Below the pieces are notes generated by a model. The model made no database searches. It saw only the letters and a list, made by a program, of their open reading frames with translations, and was not told where the DNA came from. Source: Tildeniella nuda ZEHNDER 1965/U140 (GTDB lineage: Bacteria; Cyanobacteriota; Cyanobacteriia; Leptolyngbyales; Leptolyngbyaceae). Taken from it: DNA of 58,806 bases. Position 1 is the first letter of the stretch. Every line of letters starts with the position of its first letter. The stretch covers positions 1-58,806 of the forward strand of contig JAHHIG010000027.1 in the NCBI GenBank assembly GCA_019358895.1, read 5' to 3'. Position numbers and translations under genes: made by a program. Positions 34,700 through 43,096 of this stretch are shown here, in pieces.

Positions 34700-36040
34700 A
34701 TGACCGCTGCTTCCCGTCGCTACCACATCACTACCTTCGGCTGCCAGATGAACAAAGCCGACTCCGAGCGCATGGCTGGCATCTTGGAGACAATGGGCTT
34801 TGAGTGGGCAGAGCAACCCGACGATGCCGACCTGATTCTCTACAACACCTGCACTATTCGTGATAACGCCGAGCAGAAGGTTTATTCTTACCTGGGCAGG
34901 CAGGCAATTCGCAAACAAACCAAGCCTGATCTGACCTTAATTGTCGCGGGCTGTGTAGCGCAGCAGGAAGGCGAACAACTTTTGAGGCGAGTACCAGAAC
35001 TCGACCTGGTGATGGGTCCGCAACACGCCAACCGCCTGCAAGATTTGCTAGAGGACGTGTTTAGCGGTAGTCAGGTGGTAGCGACAGAACCGCTTCACAT
35101 CATGGAAGATATCACCAAGCCGCGACGAGACAGTACCGTCACTGCCTGGGTTAACGTCATCTACGGCTGTAACGAGCGTTGTACCTACTGCGTTGTGCCG
35201 AATGTGCGTGGTGTAGAGCAATCTCGTACGCCAGAAGCGATTCGTGCTGAAATTGAGCGGTTGGCACAGCAAGGCTTCAAGGAAATTACGCTGCTGGGAC
35301 AGAACATTGATGCTTATGGGCGCGATCTCCCTGGCACAACGCCCGAAGGTCGGCATCAGCACACCCTGACCGATTTGCTCTACTACATCCACGATGTACC
35401 GGGTATTGAGCGCATTCGGTTTGCGACCAGCCATCCTCGCTATTTCACCGATCGCCTGATTCGTGCTTGCGCGGAGTTGCCCAAAGTCTGCGAACATTTC
35501 CACATTCCGTTCCAGTCGGGCGACAATGACATTCTTAAAGCAATGGCGCGGGGTTACACCCATGAGAAATATCGCCGCATCATCGATTCCATTCGTCACA
35601 CTATGCCCGATGCTGCCGTTAGTGCCGATGCGATCGTGGGCTTTCCCGGCGAAACCGACGCACAATTTGAGCAGACGCTAAAGCTGATTGATGATCTTTG
35701 CTTCGATCTGGTGAATACGGCTGCCTATTCGCCTCGCCCTAATACACCAGCGGCACTGTGGCAAAACCAGGTGAGTGAAGCGGTGAAAACCGATCGTCTC
35801 CAGCGGATTAATCGTCTTGGCTCGACCAAAGCAATGGAGCGATCGGAACGGTATCGCGATCGCATCGAAGAAGTGCTGGTTGAGGCACAGAACACCAAAG
35901 ACCCCACTCAAGTGATGGGTCGCACCCGCAGCAATCGCCTGACCTTTTTCCCTGGCGACATTGCCACAATGCAAGGCAAATTAATTAACGTCAAAATTAC
36001 CGAAGTACGAGCGTTTAGCCTCACAGGTTGCAGACTGTAA
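34700..36040 (+). CDS. miaB: tRNA-2-methylthio-N6-dimethylallyladenosine synthase
   Basis: A 446-aa radical-SAM methylthiotransferase modifying A37 of tRNAs reading UNN codons. UPF0004 domain: [18 protein letters not shown] (first cluster cysteine), [11 protein letters not shown] and AGCVAQQEG. Radical SAM cluster: [16 protein letters not shown] (CxxxCxxC). A C-terminal TRAM domain follows ([14 protein letters not shown]). An in-frame GTG at 34691 is an alternative start. All six cluster cysteines are present. Confidence 0.96.
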   Translation: MTAASRRYHITTFGCQMNKADSERMAGILETMGFEWAEQPDDADLILYNTCTIRDNAEQKVYSYLGRQAIRKQTKPDLTLIVAGCVAQQEGEQLLRRVPELDLVMGPQHANRLQDLLEDVFSGSQVVATEPLHIMEDITKPRRDSTVTAWVNVIYGCNERCTYCVVPNVRGVEQSRTPEAIRAEIERLAQQGFKEITLLGQNIDAYGRDLPGTTPEGRHQHTLTDLLYYIHDVPGIERIRFATSHPRYFTDRLIRACAELPKVCEHFHIPFQSGDNDILKAMARGYTHEKYRRIIDSIRHTMPDAAVSADAIVGFPGETDAQFEQTLKLIDDLCFDLVNTAAYSPRPNTPAALWQNQVSEAVKTDRLQRINRLGSTKAMERSERYRDRIEEVLVEAQNTKDPTQVMGRTRSNRLTFFPGDIATMQGKLINVKITEVRAFSLTGCRL

Positions 36041-36067
36041 ACGCGATCAGCCATAGTTAACGGGTCG

Positions 36068-36532
36068 CTAGTTGGCGGGGTTGCTTTGAGATTTGTGTTG
36101 CGATGAGAGCGCGTCAATCAGCTTTTTCTCACGCTTGAGTTTTTCTTCCATGTCCTGGATTTGCTCTTTGCGTGCCTCTAGCTCCAACGCACGGCGATCG
36201 AGTTCCTGGCTTTGCAGGGTCAGCGACTGTCGCCACTGCTCGGCGCGTTCGGTTTCGTGCTGCAAAAACTCTGGCGTAATGCCATTGACCAGAAAATTTT
36301 GTACCAGTTCCAGCAGCCACTCTTTCGCGTCGTTGATGGTCAAAACCTGACGACTGGTGCCCAACTCGACCAGGACAAACATGCCTTCGCTAAAACTACT
36401 GACTTCGCTTGAGAGAATGACCTCTTCTTCAGGCAGCAGTGTCCACGCGTTTTCAGACTTCTGACGCGCTAAGAGCTGTAGCCCTACTTTACCTAAAAGC
36501 CCTTTTTTTTGTACCTGCGCCAGATACAGCAT
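36068..36532 (-). CDS. conserved cyanobacterial coiled-coil protein
   Basis: A 154-aa protein. The N-terminal part (MLYLAQVQKKGLLGKVGLQLLARQKSENAW cut into two halves by polar turns) looks like a small beta domain and is the more conserved half; the C-terminal half is a long coiled coil (about 95-145, QELDRRALELEARKEQIQ). I recognise the type as a widespread cyanobacterial hypothetical but know no function. It is convergent to miaB, with 27 bp between stops. Confidence 0.72.
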   Translation of the reverse strand: MLYLAQVQKKGLLGKVGLQLLARQKSENAWTLLPEEEVILSSEVSSFSEGMFVLVELGTSRQVLTINDAKEWLLELVQNFLVNGITPEFLQHETERAEQWRQSLTLQSQELDRRALELEARKEQIQDMEEKLKREKKLIDALSSQHKSQSNPAN

Positions 36533-36737
36533 TCCCTATCTCTGCCTTCGTTGGTTTAAGCATAACCGTATATCGTCTTGGCTAGACCTTCAAGAGTGGG
36601 GCGAACATCCTGGTGCCACGTTTCAAGCTGTAATCGTTAGACAGCAGGCTGAAGCGGTGTCTCTTCCAATGAGTATAACCTTTCTCACCTGACTACTAGT
36701 CTTTACATCACATCATTACAGTGTGTGTGAAGTCTAT

Positions 36738-36870
36738 CGATGAATCTTTGATCCTCATTCACCAGTCTTTGAGTCTCGACCGTCAATGATTAAACCTTGT
36801 TCACGAGTCCTGCTCACTGGCAGTCGAGCCGTGGAACCTTGCTCACCAGTCTTTGATGCTCACTCGCACT
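36738..36870. repeat. degenerate 21-bp tandem array, intergenic
   Basis: About six units aligned at 21 bp: forms include TCTTTGATCCTCATTCACCAG split as TCTTTGATCCTCA then TTCACCAG, and TCTTTGATGCTCACTCG. The unit matches the minus-strand repeat in the mannosidase gene (TCTTTGATNCTCA). It fills part of the 370-bp gap 36533-36902; the remaining part shows nothing recognised. Confidence 0.72.
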
Positions 36871-36902
36871 GATTGAATGCAGAGCGAATGGCTTCACAAC
36901 GT

Positions 36903-37853
36903 CTAAACTTTCTGCACGAACGATCGTCCCAGTAACCCCTGTGGTCGCACCATGAGCATGATGAACAACAGCCCAAAGGCGATCGCATCTTTATAAGCAG
37001 AGAACTCTCCTGGCACGAAGGCTTCGATGAGTCCAATCACCAAACCACCAGCTACCGCACCCGGAATACTGCCTAAACCGCCCAACACGATGACTGCCAG
37101 ACCCTTTAGCCCAAAGCCGATGCCAAAATATGGTCCGGCGATGCTGACGCTAGAACCGACGAGTGTGCCCGCTAAGCTGCCTAGAAAACCGCTGACGAAA
37201 AAGGTGAGAACAATAAAGCGATCGGTATCAATGCCCAACAAGCTTGCGGTTGTTGCATCTTCTGCCACTGCTCGCATTGCTTTGCCGTATTTGGTAGCGT
37301 TAATCAGGTACGTGAGAACGGTCAAAATGACAGCAGAAACGACAAAGATCACGATCTGCACACTGCGGATGGGAATGGGATTCTCTGCTGTCCCGAAATT
37401 AATCGCAGGCGGCAGGTTGCCATAGGTATCAGCGGGAAACGTGTAGCTCTCTGCACCGACCAGATACTGAATCACATTCACAATCACAAACGCGACACCG
37501 AGACTGGAAACGACGGTAAGTAACGGGTCGGCTCGTTGTCGTCGCAGTGGTCGAAACGCCAATCGCTCAACGACGACGCTCACTAGCCCACAGAGAATGC
37601 CACTGAGAACGATCGCCACGGCAAACGGCATCTTCACAGGCAACATCGCATTTGCCAACAAGCCATTAAAGCCAAAGGCACCACCAATGAGCACATAGGT
37701 AAAGTACGCGCCTAAAGTGAAAATTGCCCCATGGGCAAAGTTGATAATGCCCAAAATGGAGAAGACAAGCGTGTAACCCAAGGCAAAAATGGCGTAGACG
37801 CTGCCGATCGACAGTCCGTTAAGAACGTTTTGAAGGAAGATGGTCAGGGTCAT
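36903..37853 (-). CDS. branched-chain amino acid-type ABC permease (LivH/NatD-like)
   Basis: From the ATG at 37853 a 316-aa inner-membrane permease with about eight membrane helices. Signature segments: FLQNVLNGLSIGSVYAIFALG, LGIINFAHGAIF, the cytoplasmic loop GIDTDRFIVLTFFVSG and VLGGLGSIPGAVAGG. LivH-type permeases import hydrophobic amino acids; in cyanobacteria the N-I system (NatABCDE) is the relative. Its partner ATPases and second permease are not here, but a matching binding-protein gene lies 2 kb away on the same strand. The longer frame to 37919 adds unlikely residues. Confidence 0.9.
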   Translation of the reverse strand: MTLTIFLQNVLNGLSIGSVYAIFALGYTLVFSILGIINFAHGAIFTLGAYFTYVLIGGAFGFNGLLANAMLPVKMPFAVAIVLSGILCGLVSVVVERLAFRPLRRQRADPLLTVVSSLGVAFVIVNVIQYLVGAESYTFPADTYGNLPPAINFGTAENPIPIRSVQIVIFVVSAVILTVLTYLINATKYGKAMRAVAEDATTASLLGIDTDRFIVLTFFVSGFLGSLAGTLVGSSVSIAGPYFGIGFGLKGLAVIVLGGLGSIPGAVAGGLVIGLIEAFVPGEFSAYKDAIAFGLLFIMLMVRPQGLLGRSFVQKV

Positions 37854-37966
37854 GAGGTGAGGAGTGAGGGGTGGGCGATCGTGGCTTAGATGGCTGTAAC
37901 ACCACCCAAAATTCGGCATAATCGAGTTACTTCAGCACCCTTCAGCTCAACAACTCTGCACGAAAG

Positions 37967-38548
37967 ATGGAGGTCAAGGCGATGTCAGCGCTCACAGTCA
38001 ATCTAGACCCAATTATCCACTTAACCGATGAGCAGTTCTTTCAACTTTGTCAGGTCAATCGGGACTTACGGTTTGAGCGCACTGCAAACGGAGATCTCAT
38101 CATCATGACACCTACAGGTGGAGAAAGCAGTAATCAGAATGCTGAGCTAACAGTTGATCTTGGTTTGTGGAATCGTCAGGCTCAGATGGGAGTTGTCTTT
38201 GATTCATCGGGTGGCTTTAAGTTGCCCAATGGAGCCGATCGCTCTCCCGATGCTGCCTGGGTTGCCTCACACCGCTGGAACGCACTGACACCGGATCAAC
38301 GCCGCAAGTTTCCACCGTTAGCACCCGATTTTGTCATTGAGCTACGTTCTCCAAGCGACGATCTAAAACCATTGCAAGCAAAGATGCAGGAGTATCTTGA
38401 GAACGGAGTCCGGCTCGGTTGGCTCATCGATCCGCAAAATCGCAGCGTGGAAATCTATCGCAGCGATCGTCCCGTCGAAGTTATTGCAACCCCAGCCCGA
38501 CTGTCTGGTGAAGACGTTTTGCCAGACTTTGTGCTGGATATTCAATAG
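37967..38548 (+). CDS. Uma2-family (DUF820) putative endonuclease
   Basis: A 193-aa member of the PD-(D/E)XK-fold Uma2 family. Visible core: QLCQVNRDLRFERTANGDLI, PTGGESSNQNAEL, FKLPNGADRSPDAAWV with the acidic residue, FPPLAPDFVIELRSPSDDL with the E-x-R in the place of E-x-K, and NGVRLGWLIDPQNRSVEIYR. A second ATG at 37982 is equally good. This subtype (ADRSPDAAWV) is the commonest in cyanobacteria. No biochemical role is established. Confidence 0.9.
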   Translation: MEVKAMSALTVNLDPIIHLTDEQFFQLCQVNRDLRFERTANGDLIIMTPTGGESSNQNAELTVDLGLWNRQAQMGVVFDSSGGFKLPNGADRSPDAAWVASHRWNALTPDQRRKFPPLAPDFVIELRSPSDDLKPLQAKMQEYLENGVRLGWLIDPQNRSVEIYRSDRPVEVIATPARLSGEDVLPDFVLDIQ

Positions 38549-38634
38549 TTAGACCTCATCTTTGTTGTTTTGATTCTTGAGTTGGGAATTCTTGACACAA
38601 AGCAAAAATTTAGTGTGTTTAGAATCCGCCTTCT

Positions 38635-38943
38635 ATGAAACAAGTAAAATTGCTGTCTGCTGGAGATCGCGTAGAAATCACTGAAGAAGGAGCACTCGCT
38701 CATCAACGACACCATGACGACCATGTAGATGTTGTGGCAAAAGTATCGCCACCTTTTACAAGAACTGCTGCGGAAGGTGTGAAACAAATCGTCTTTACTT
38801 TCCCTGAGCCTGGTTTCAAAGGCACAATTGTTGAAGTGAGAAGACGTTGGTGGGAGCAACCTGGCTATGACTACCTAGTGAGATGGGACGAATGTTCTGG
38901 GCAGAGTTGGCATCTGTTAAAGCATCTTCTTCTGATCGAGTAA
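38635..38943 (+). CDS. small protein, unknown function
   Basis: A 102-aa protein with a His/Asp cluster (HQRHHDDHVDVVAK, about residues 23-36) and a C-terminal segment rich in beta and tryptophan (VEVRRRWWEQPGYDYLVRWD) of the kind seen in small SH3-like barrels. No family recognised. Start at an ATG right after an A/T-rich region. Neighbours on both sides are on the same strand but unrelated. Confidence 0.5.
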   Translation: MKQVKLLSAGDRVEITEEGALAHQRHHDDHVDVVAKVSPPFTRTAAEGVKQIVFTFPEPGFKGTIVEVRRRWWEQPGYDYLVRWDECSGQSWHLLKHLLLIE

Positions 38944-39096
38944 AACCTTACTTTCCTAAACATCGGGGTCAATTGCCTATAAGTTAGGTTTCCTACGTCA
39001 ACTCAACAATTTTCATTTTGCTCGTCTCTCTTCAGCGAGCGCCATCTCCGTTGCTCAAGATAAAATGTAGGGGTACGTTGAAGAGAGGTCAAGCCT

Positions 39097-39372
39097 ATGA
39101 TCATTCGGCAGCCCCGCTATAGCAAAGAGGAATTTGCTCGTCGTGGCAATGAGATCTACGAGTCTCAAGTGCGATCGCAAGTTGAGAAAGGCAATTACGG
39201 CAGAATCGTGGCGATCGACATCGAAACCGGAGCTTTTGAGGTGGCTGACGACATTGTGACTGCATCAGAGCAACTCCTTGCTAAATACCCTGATGCCCAA
39301 ACCTGGTTCATCCGCATTGGACATCGGGCAGTCTACCATTTTGGTGCACGAAGTCTGAAAGAAACGCCATGA
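39097..39372 (+). CDS. small protein paired with a retropepsin-like gene
   Basis: A 91-aa protein with a basic N-terminal helix (SKEEFARRGNEIYESQVRSQ) and a beta-rich C-terminus (IVAIDIETGAFEVADD, TWFIRIGHRAVYHFG). The same two-gene pairing with a small aspartic-protease-like gene recurs in cyanobacteria, as far as I recall. Its stop overlaps the next ATG (ATGA), so the two are translationally coupled. The function is unknown; an antitoxin or inhibitor role for the protease-like partner is only a guess. Confidence 0.68.
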   Translation: MIIRQPRYSKEEFARRGNEIYESQVRSQVEKGNYGRIVAIDIETGAFEVADDIVTASEQLLAKYPDAQTWFIRIGHRAVYHFGARSLKETP

Positions 39373-39746
39373 TGTACGGCTCGGTGAATCAAAGTTGTGA
39401 AGCGATACTTCCAGTCGTCGTGAAGAACGATACCAAAACGCAACTTGTTGATGCAGTGATTGATACAGGTTTTTCGGGCTTCTTGACCTTGCCTTCTAGT
39501 ACTATCACTGCGCTAAATTTGACTTGGAAGGGGCGTGATGTTGCAACATTGGGAGATGGCACGTCCTGTATTTTTGAAGTGTATATCGCGGCTGTCATTT
39601 GGGATGGACAATATCGCACGATTGACATTAACGAGTCAGAAACAGTGCCGTTAGTTGGGATGCGATTGTTGCGAGGCTACGATCTGCACATCCAGACCGT
39701 TGAGGGCGGTTTCGTTACGATCGATGCGTTACCAATCATGGTTTAG
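39369..39746 (+). CDS. retropepsin-like aspartic protease (clan AA)
   Basis: A 125-aa single-lobe protein with the aspartic protease motif VIDTGFSGFLTLP (DTG at about residues 31-33) and the downstream LVGMRLLRGYDLHIQT segment corresponding to the hydrophobic-hydrophobic-Gly motif of retropepsins. Such proteins would act as homodimers. Substrates are unknown. It is coupled to the preceding 91-aa gene and followed, 19 bp after the stop, by an attC-like sequence. Confidence 0.82.
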   Translation: MMYGSVNQSCEAILPVVVKNDTKTQLVDAVIDTGFSGFLTLPSSTITALNLTWKGRDVATLGDGTSCIFEVYIAAVIWDGQYRTIDINESETVPLVGMRLLRGYDLHIQTVEGGFVTIDALPIMV

Positions 39747-39765
39747 AAGTTACTGGTGAGGCACG

Positions 39766-39851
39766 GTCTAACAATACACTGGAGCGGACGGTAGAGAGTT
39801 TTCGCACTTCGTTTCGGTCATATCTGCCGCCGCTCACTTTAACCGTTGGCA
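39766..39851. repeat. attC-like (integron cassette type) imperfect palindrome
   Basis: 86 bp starting GTCTAAC and ending CGTTGGC. The two arms, CTGGAGCGGACGG and CCGCCGCTCACTT, pair with one unpaired A, as do the outer ends. This resembles attC sites: R'' RYYYAAC, R' GTTRRRY (here a near-match), extrahelical bases and a variable loop. No integrase gene is in the window. Confidence 0.5.
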
Positions 39852-39985
39852 TCCCGAAAGAAATCGGGTTTCTGGACGCAACCTGGAGGCTCAAACGATA
39901 GCATTTTGTGGAGAAACCGGGTTTCTGGACACAGCCTGGAAGCTTAAACGATATCGGTTTGAGAAACCCGGTTTCTGGGTAAGCC
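39852..39985. repeat. AGAAACCCGGTTTCT-type palindromic repeats, three copies
   Basis: Three palindromic cores (AGAAATCGGGTTTCT at 39860, AGAAACCGGGTTTCT near 39914, GAGAAACCCGGTTTCT near 39961) separated by similar spacers containing CCTGGAGGCTCAAACGAT-like sequence. A related copy lies inside the mannosidase gene (32085-32160). Confidence 0.75.
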
Positions 39986-39990
39986 CTTCT

Positions 39991-41214
39991 TTACTTCAGA
40001 TACGTAAACTTGCCACTATTGCCATTGGCATCCATCTTGATCTGAGCCACGTAGAACTCTTTTTGTACAATCTCGCCTTCAGGTGTAAAAGAAATTTCGC
40101 CGAGTGGGGTGTTGTATTTGCCGACCAGCAGTTGCTTGTTAAGCGCTACTCGCAAGGCGGGCAACGCTTGCTGACTGACCTTTGACTGTCGATCGACTGC
40201 CTGCAGCGCCTCCACAAACACCTGTACGCCAGCAAAGGCTTGGGCGCTGAACTGAGGCGGTTCTTTTTTGAACTGACTGCGGTAGGCATCGCGGAAAGCA
40301 GCATTGATGTCACCGGGTTGCTCTGGACTGTACGCTTGAGCGATCAGCACACCGTCACAGAGCGCTTTGCAAACGGGAAAAACATTGGATGTGTTGAGTC
40401 CATTGCCGCCAATGATTAACCCTTTGTAGCCCAGTTCTCGCAGTTGGCGCACCAGGTTGCCACCATCGGCTGCAAGACCAGAAATAATGACGAGATCGGG
40501 CTTTAGATTAATAGCAGCGGTTGCCTGACTTTGAAAATCTGTATCCGTTGTTTGAAACTTCTGCACTGTAACAAGTTCAAGGTTCTGATCCTTCACCGTT
40601 TGCTGAAAAATCTCGGTTTCAGACTTGTTGAACGCATCATTTTGAGCATAGAAGACCGCTACCTTTTTGATTTGAGGATTGATCTTGAGCGCTGCTTTGA
40701 CCGAGTTGGGAGCCACCACCGAAACGGGTGCGGAGACACGAGCGATGAAGTCACCAATTTGCGGGATGCCCTTAGCCGTGTTGGAGGGTCCGAGGACGGG
40801 GACTTTGGCACGATCGGCGATCGGGTCTGCACTAAACGCCTGCTGTGAGAGCGTGGGTCCTACAATGCCCACTACTTTATCTTTGGTAATGAGCGCCTGG
40901 AACGCGTTGATTGCCCCCTGTTCGTCGCCGCCTGTGTCTTGAAAGACCAGCTTGATCGGTGTGCCATTGATGCCACCTTTGCTGTTGAAGTATTGCTCGG
41001 CGATTTTTGCACCTGCAACTTCTTCCTGTCCCAGCAACGCCACATTACTGGTTTGGGCGACACCAATACCGATCGCAATCCCTGTCGCACTACTGGTTAG
41101 AGATGCACCGGATGCTTGAGGCGAGGCAGTTGTCGTAGGGGCAGGATTGGGACTACAGGCACCCAGCGCGATCGTTAGAGCCGCCAACAACGAGAACTGA
41201 ACGTTTGTGTGCAT
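39991..41214 (-). CDS. branched-chain amino acid-type ABC substrate-binding lipoprotein
   Basis: A 407-aa periplasmic type I binding protein. The N-terminal lipobox LGAC puts the lipidated Cys near residue 20; an Ala/Ser/Thr-rich tether follows. The mature fold shows IAIGIGVAQTSNVALLGQE, GAKIAEQYFNSKGGING, IVGPTLSQQAFSADPIAD and AVFYAQNDAFNKSE, typical of LivJ/NatB-like receptors. It lies about 2.1 kb from the LivH-like permease on the same strand, with the Uma2 and retropepsin genes between; that separation suggests the transporter genes were once adjacent. Confidence 0.9.
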   Translation of the reverse strand: MHTNVQFSLLAALTIALGACSPNPAPTTTASPQASGASLTSSATGIAIGIGVAQTSNVALLGQEEVAGAKIAEQYFNSKGGINGTPIKLVFQDTGGDEQGAINAFQALITKDKVVGIVGPTLSQQAFSADPIADRAKVPVLGPSNTAKGIPQIGDFIARVSAPVSVVAPNSVKAALKINPQIKKVAVFYAQNDAFNKSETEIFQQTVKDQNLELVTVQKFQTTDTDFQSQATAAINLKPDLVIISGLAADGGNLVRQLRELGYKGLIIGGNGLNTSNVFPVCKALCDGVLIAQAYSPEQPGDINAAFRDAYRSQFKKEPPQFSAQAFAGVQVFVEALQAVDRQSKVSQQALPALRVALNKQLLVGKYNTPLGEISFTPEGEIVQKEFYVAQIKMDANGNSGKFTYLK

Positions 41215-41769
41215 ATCTTTCCGCTTTAGATTCGGTTTGATGAATCGATTGTGAGCCGTGGATGGATCGCATAGCCGCAGTTTTTATTTCACCATATCCT
41301 GTCACCCCTTGCGCGGCTTCTTAACCCTGAGGAGGGTGCCTTGAGGTAGATTGCTTGCGCTCGCCTGTTACTGTGCGTTGACACCAGAGGCAGGGATCGC
41401 ATTCAAACGATGAACAGACAATGCACTTTTTGAAGGATTAGATCGTGTTGTAAATTAGTTTAAGGTAGCGATCGTGAATCGTTAAAACCACTTCTATGCA
41501 GACATTTCAGGAGTTTGCATGTGACACTTTATGAGGACGAAACTCTGCCTGCACCCCGTCTTTCCAGGTGACGTTAAACCGATCACATAGGCACGTAAAC
41601 TTTGATTTCTTTGGCTGTTGTGTAAAGAATCGCTCTGTTAGTCTCAGAGGGTCAGTGGCTTGCCAAAATTGTTAGCAAGCTTGGCAAGGTCTGAGTTTCC
41701 AACGCTGCTTAACGCTTAGTTTTTGTTTACATCACGAGCTAGCTTCATTCACAACAATAACGTTAATTA
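41215..41769. other. 555-bp intergenic region, no gene recognised
   Basis: Long gap between divergent genes. Only very short frames are present. A run of T/A-rich sequence at 41720-41765 may hold the promoter of the next gene. I see no repeat family, tRNA or clear hairpin. Confidence 0.5.
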
Positions 41770-42099
41770 ATGCGTCGAGCTATGAACCATTACGCTGCAA
41801 AATGGATTGAAGATTGGTGTGCCGAAAACGGTTGGACTGACGTGTTTCAGGAACGCACTGACTACTGGGCGTTTCCTCCCAATGCCGTGATGCCAGTACC
41901 CATTCCAACTCAGGTGTTGCAGTCAATGAAGGCAAAGCAAGGCTTGTGTTTTGAAGAAAGAGTATGGTGCGCTGCTGCTGGATTGAGCGCCATCACGGCT
42001 GGAGCGTTTAGCTATTTCTTTGCAACACCGATGCCCTTAGTTGCTGCGTTTGCTTTCTGCGCGATCGTCATGGCACGTATGGAAGCTGATGAGGTTTAG
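41770..42099 (+). CDS. conserved cyanobacterial protein with C-terminal membrane segments
   Basis: A 109-aa protein: a soluble first half with the conserved pattern NHYAAKWIEDWCAENGWTD and YWAFPPNAVMPVPIP, then two short hydrophobic stretches (about 72-88 and 90-103) before MARMEADEV. I recognise it as a conserved cyanobacterial hypothetical without known role. The start may be the second ATG at 41782 (MNHYAAK). A good terminator follows. Confidence 0.75.
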   Translation: MRRAMNHYAAKWIEDWCAENGWTDVFQERTDYWAFPPNAVMPVPIPTQVLQSMKAKQGLCFEERVWCAAAGLSAITAGAFSYFFATPMPLVAAFAFCAIVMARMEADEV

Positions 42100-42181
42100 C
42101 TTGGACGATATTAGTTTGGACGACGGTGGGCAGCGATCGTCCGTCTCGAAGAAGCGAAAGTTTGCTTGGTCTAACGTGTTC

Positions 42182-42219
42182 ATCCCCTATCTCTGCTCAG
42201 GCAAGGTAGGGGATTTTTT
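42182..42219 (+). terminator. Rho-independent terminator
   Basis: Stem of 11 bp (ATCCCCTATCT with AGGTAGGGGAT, one G-U pair), 11-nt loop, then six T. Located 83 bp after the stop of the 109-aa gene and 100 bp before the CGLD27 start. Confidence 0.85.
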
Positions 42220-42318
42220 GGTTGCTCTGACCGCTGCTTCCCCAGGCACCTGTAATGCTACAGCAGGGGTATCGTATATAGTGTAGAGTGTGCCAGCTTG
42301 CTACCGGATGGCTTAGTC

Positions 42319-42816
42319 ATGAAGTCTTCTGTCTCTTCCTGCCCGGTTCCGTTCGAGCAGCAACCCTTAAATGAGTACCAGGAACTGCAAGAATCCTGGT
42401 TTTTTCGTTGGTCAACGCTTGGTTTGCCGCAATATATTCGCAAGCTGCTCTGGGTTTGGGGCTGGAGTTGGCTCATTGTCGGACCGATCGCGGCTGCCAG
42501 TTTTCCGATCGCCAAATATCCCGCTCAGTTTGTCCTCAGTGGTACCGCAGGAGCGGCTCTGTGCCTCTCGTTGGTGCTCTTACGCTTGTATCTAGGCTGG
42601 ACATACATCCAATCACGTTTGTCTGCCAGCACAATTTTTTACGAAGAATCGGGTTGGTATGACGGTCAGCTTTGGGCAAAGCCGCCCGAAATGCTTGCCC
42701 AAGATCAGCTGGTTGTGACCTACCAAATTCAACCCATTCTCAAGCGCCTTACGCAAACGTTTGGGGCGCTGGCGATCGTGGCGATCGCGGGTGCGTTGGC
42801 ATGGCAGTTGGTGTAG
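42319..42816 (+). CDS. CGLD27-family (DUF1230) membrane protein
   Basis: From the ATG at 42319 a 165-aa protein (the frame opens at 42298). Conserved features: CPVPFEQQPLNEYQEL, SWFFRW, then two central hydrophobic helices (about 45-90), LYLGWTYIQSRL, ESGWYDGQLWAKPPE and a third helix at the C-terminus. This family is conserved in cyanobacteria, algae and plants (named from the green-lineage-and-diatom set), with links to photoprotection or iron response in eukaryotes. A repeat cassette begins right after the stop. Confidence 0.88.
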   Translation: MKSSVSSCPVPFEQQPLNEYQELQESWFFRWSTLGLPQYIRKLLWVWGWSWLIVGPIAAASFPIAKYPAQFVLSGTAGAALCLSLVLLRLYLGWTYIQSRLSASTIFYEESGWYDGQLWAKPPEMLAQDQLVVTYQIQPILKRLTQTFGALAIVAIAGALAWQLV

Positions 42817-42848
42817 TAGAAGGCGGAAGGCAGGAGGCAGAAGGCAAG

Positions 42849-43042
42849 GGTCAGCGGTCGGCGGTCAGCGGTCAGCGGTCAGCGGTCAGAATCAATTCAA
42901 CACTCCCCATCTCCCCATCTCCGCATCTCCCCAGCCCCCCATCTCCGCATCTCCCCAGCCCCCCATCTCCGCATCTCCCCAGCCCCCTAGCTCCGCATCT
43001 CCCCAGCCCCCTAGCTCCTCATCCTCTCATCCCCTCACCCCT
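42849..43042 (+). repeat. composite repeat cassette A, intergenic copy
   Basis: Five GGTCAGC heptamers, then AGAATCAATTCAACA, then C-rich units of 24-33 bp (CTCCCCATCTCC, CCAGCCCCCTAGCTCC), ending CTCATCCCCTCACCCCTC. The same succession occurs inverted inside the tocopherol cyclase gene at 54852-55079. AGGCAGR heptamers precede it at 42818-42847. Confidence 0.88.
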
Positions 43043-43096
43043 CTCTTCCTCAAAACTTTTCCCCCTCCGTCCCCTTCCAATGCTAAAGTCTTACGC

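Noticed and set aside
41530-41560. Hammerhead-like string ATGAGGACGAAAC
   Set aside because: The CUGANGA core is absent and no flanking stems I or III can be drawn.
42761-43096. Open frame running into the asparaginase gene from upstream
   Set aside because: The extra residues are translated heptamer and C-rich repeat (cassette A), overlap the CGLD27 gene and match no asparaginase N-terminus; ATG 43097 fits the family.
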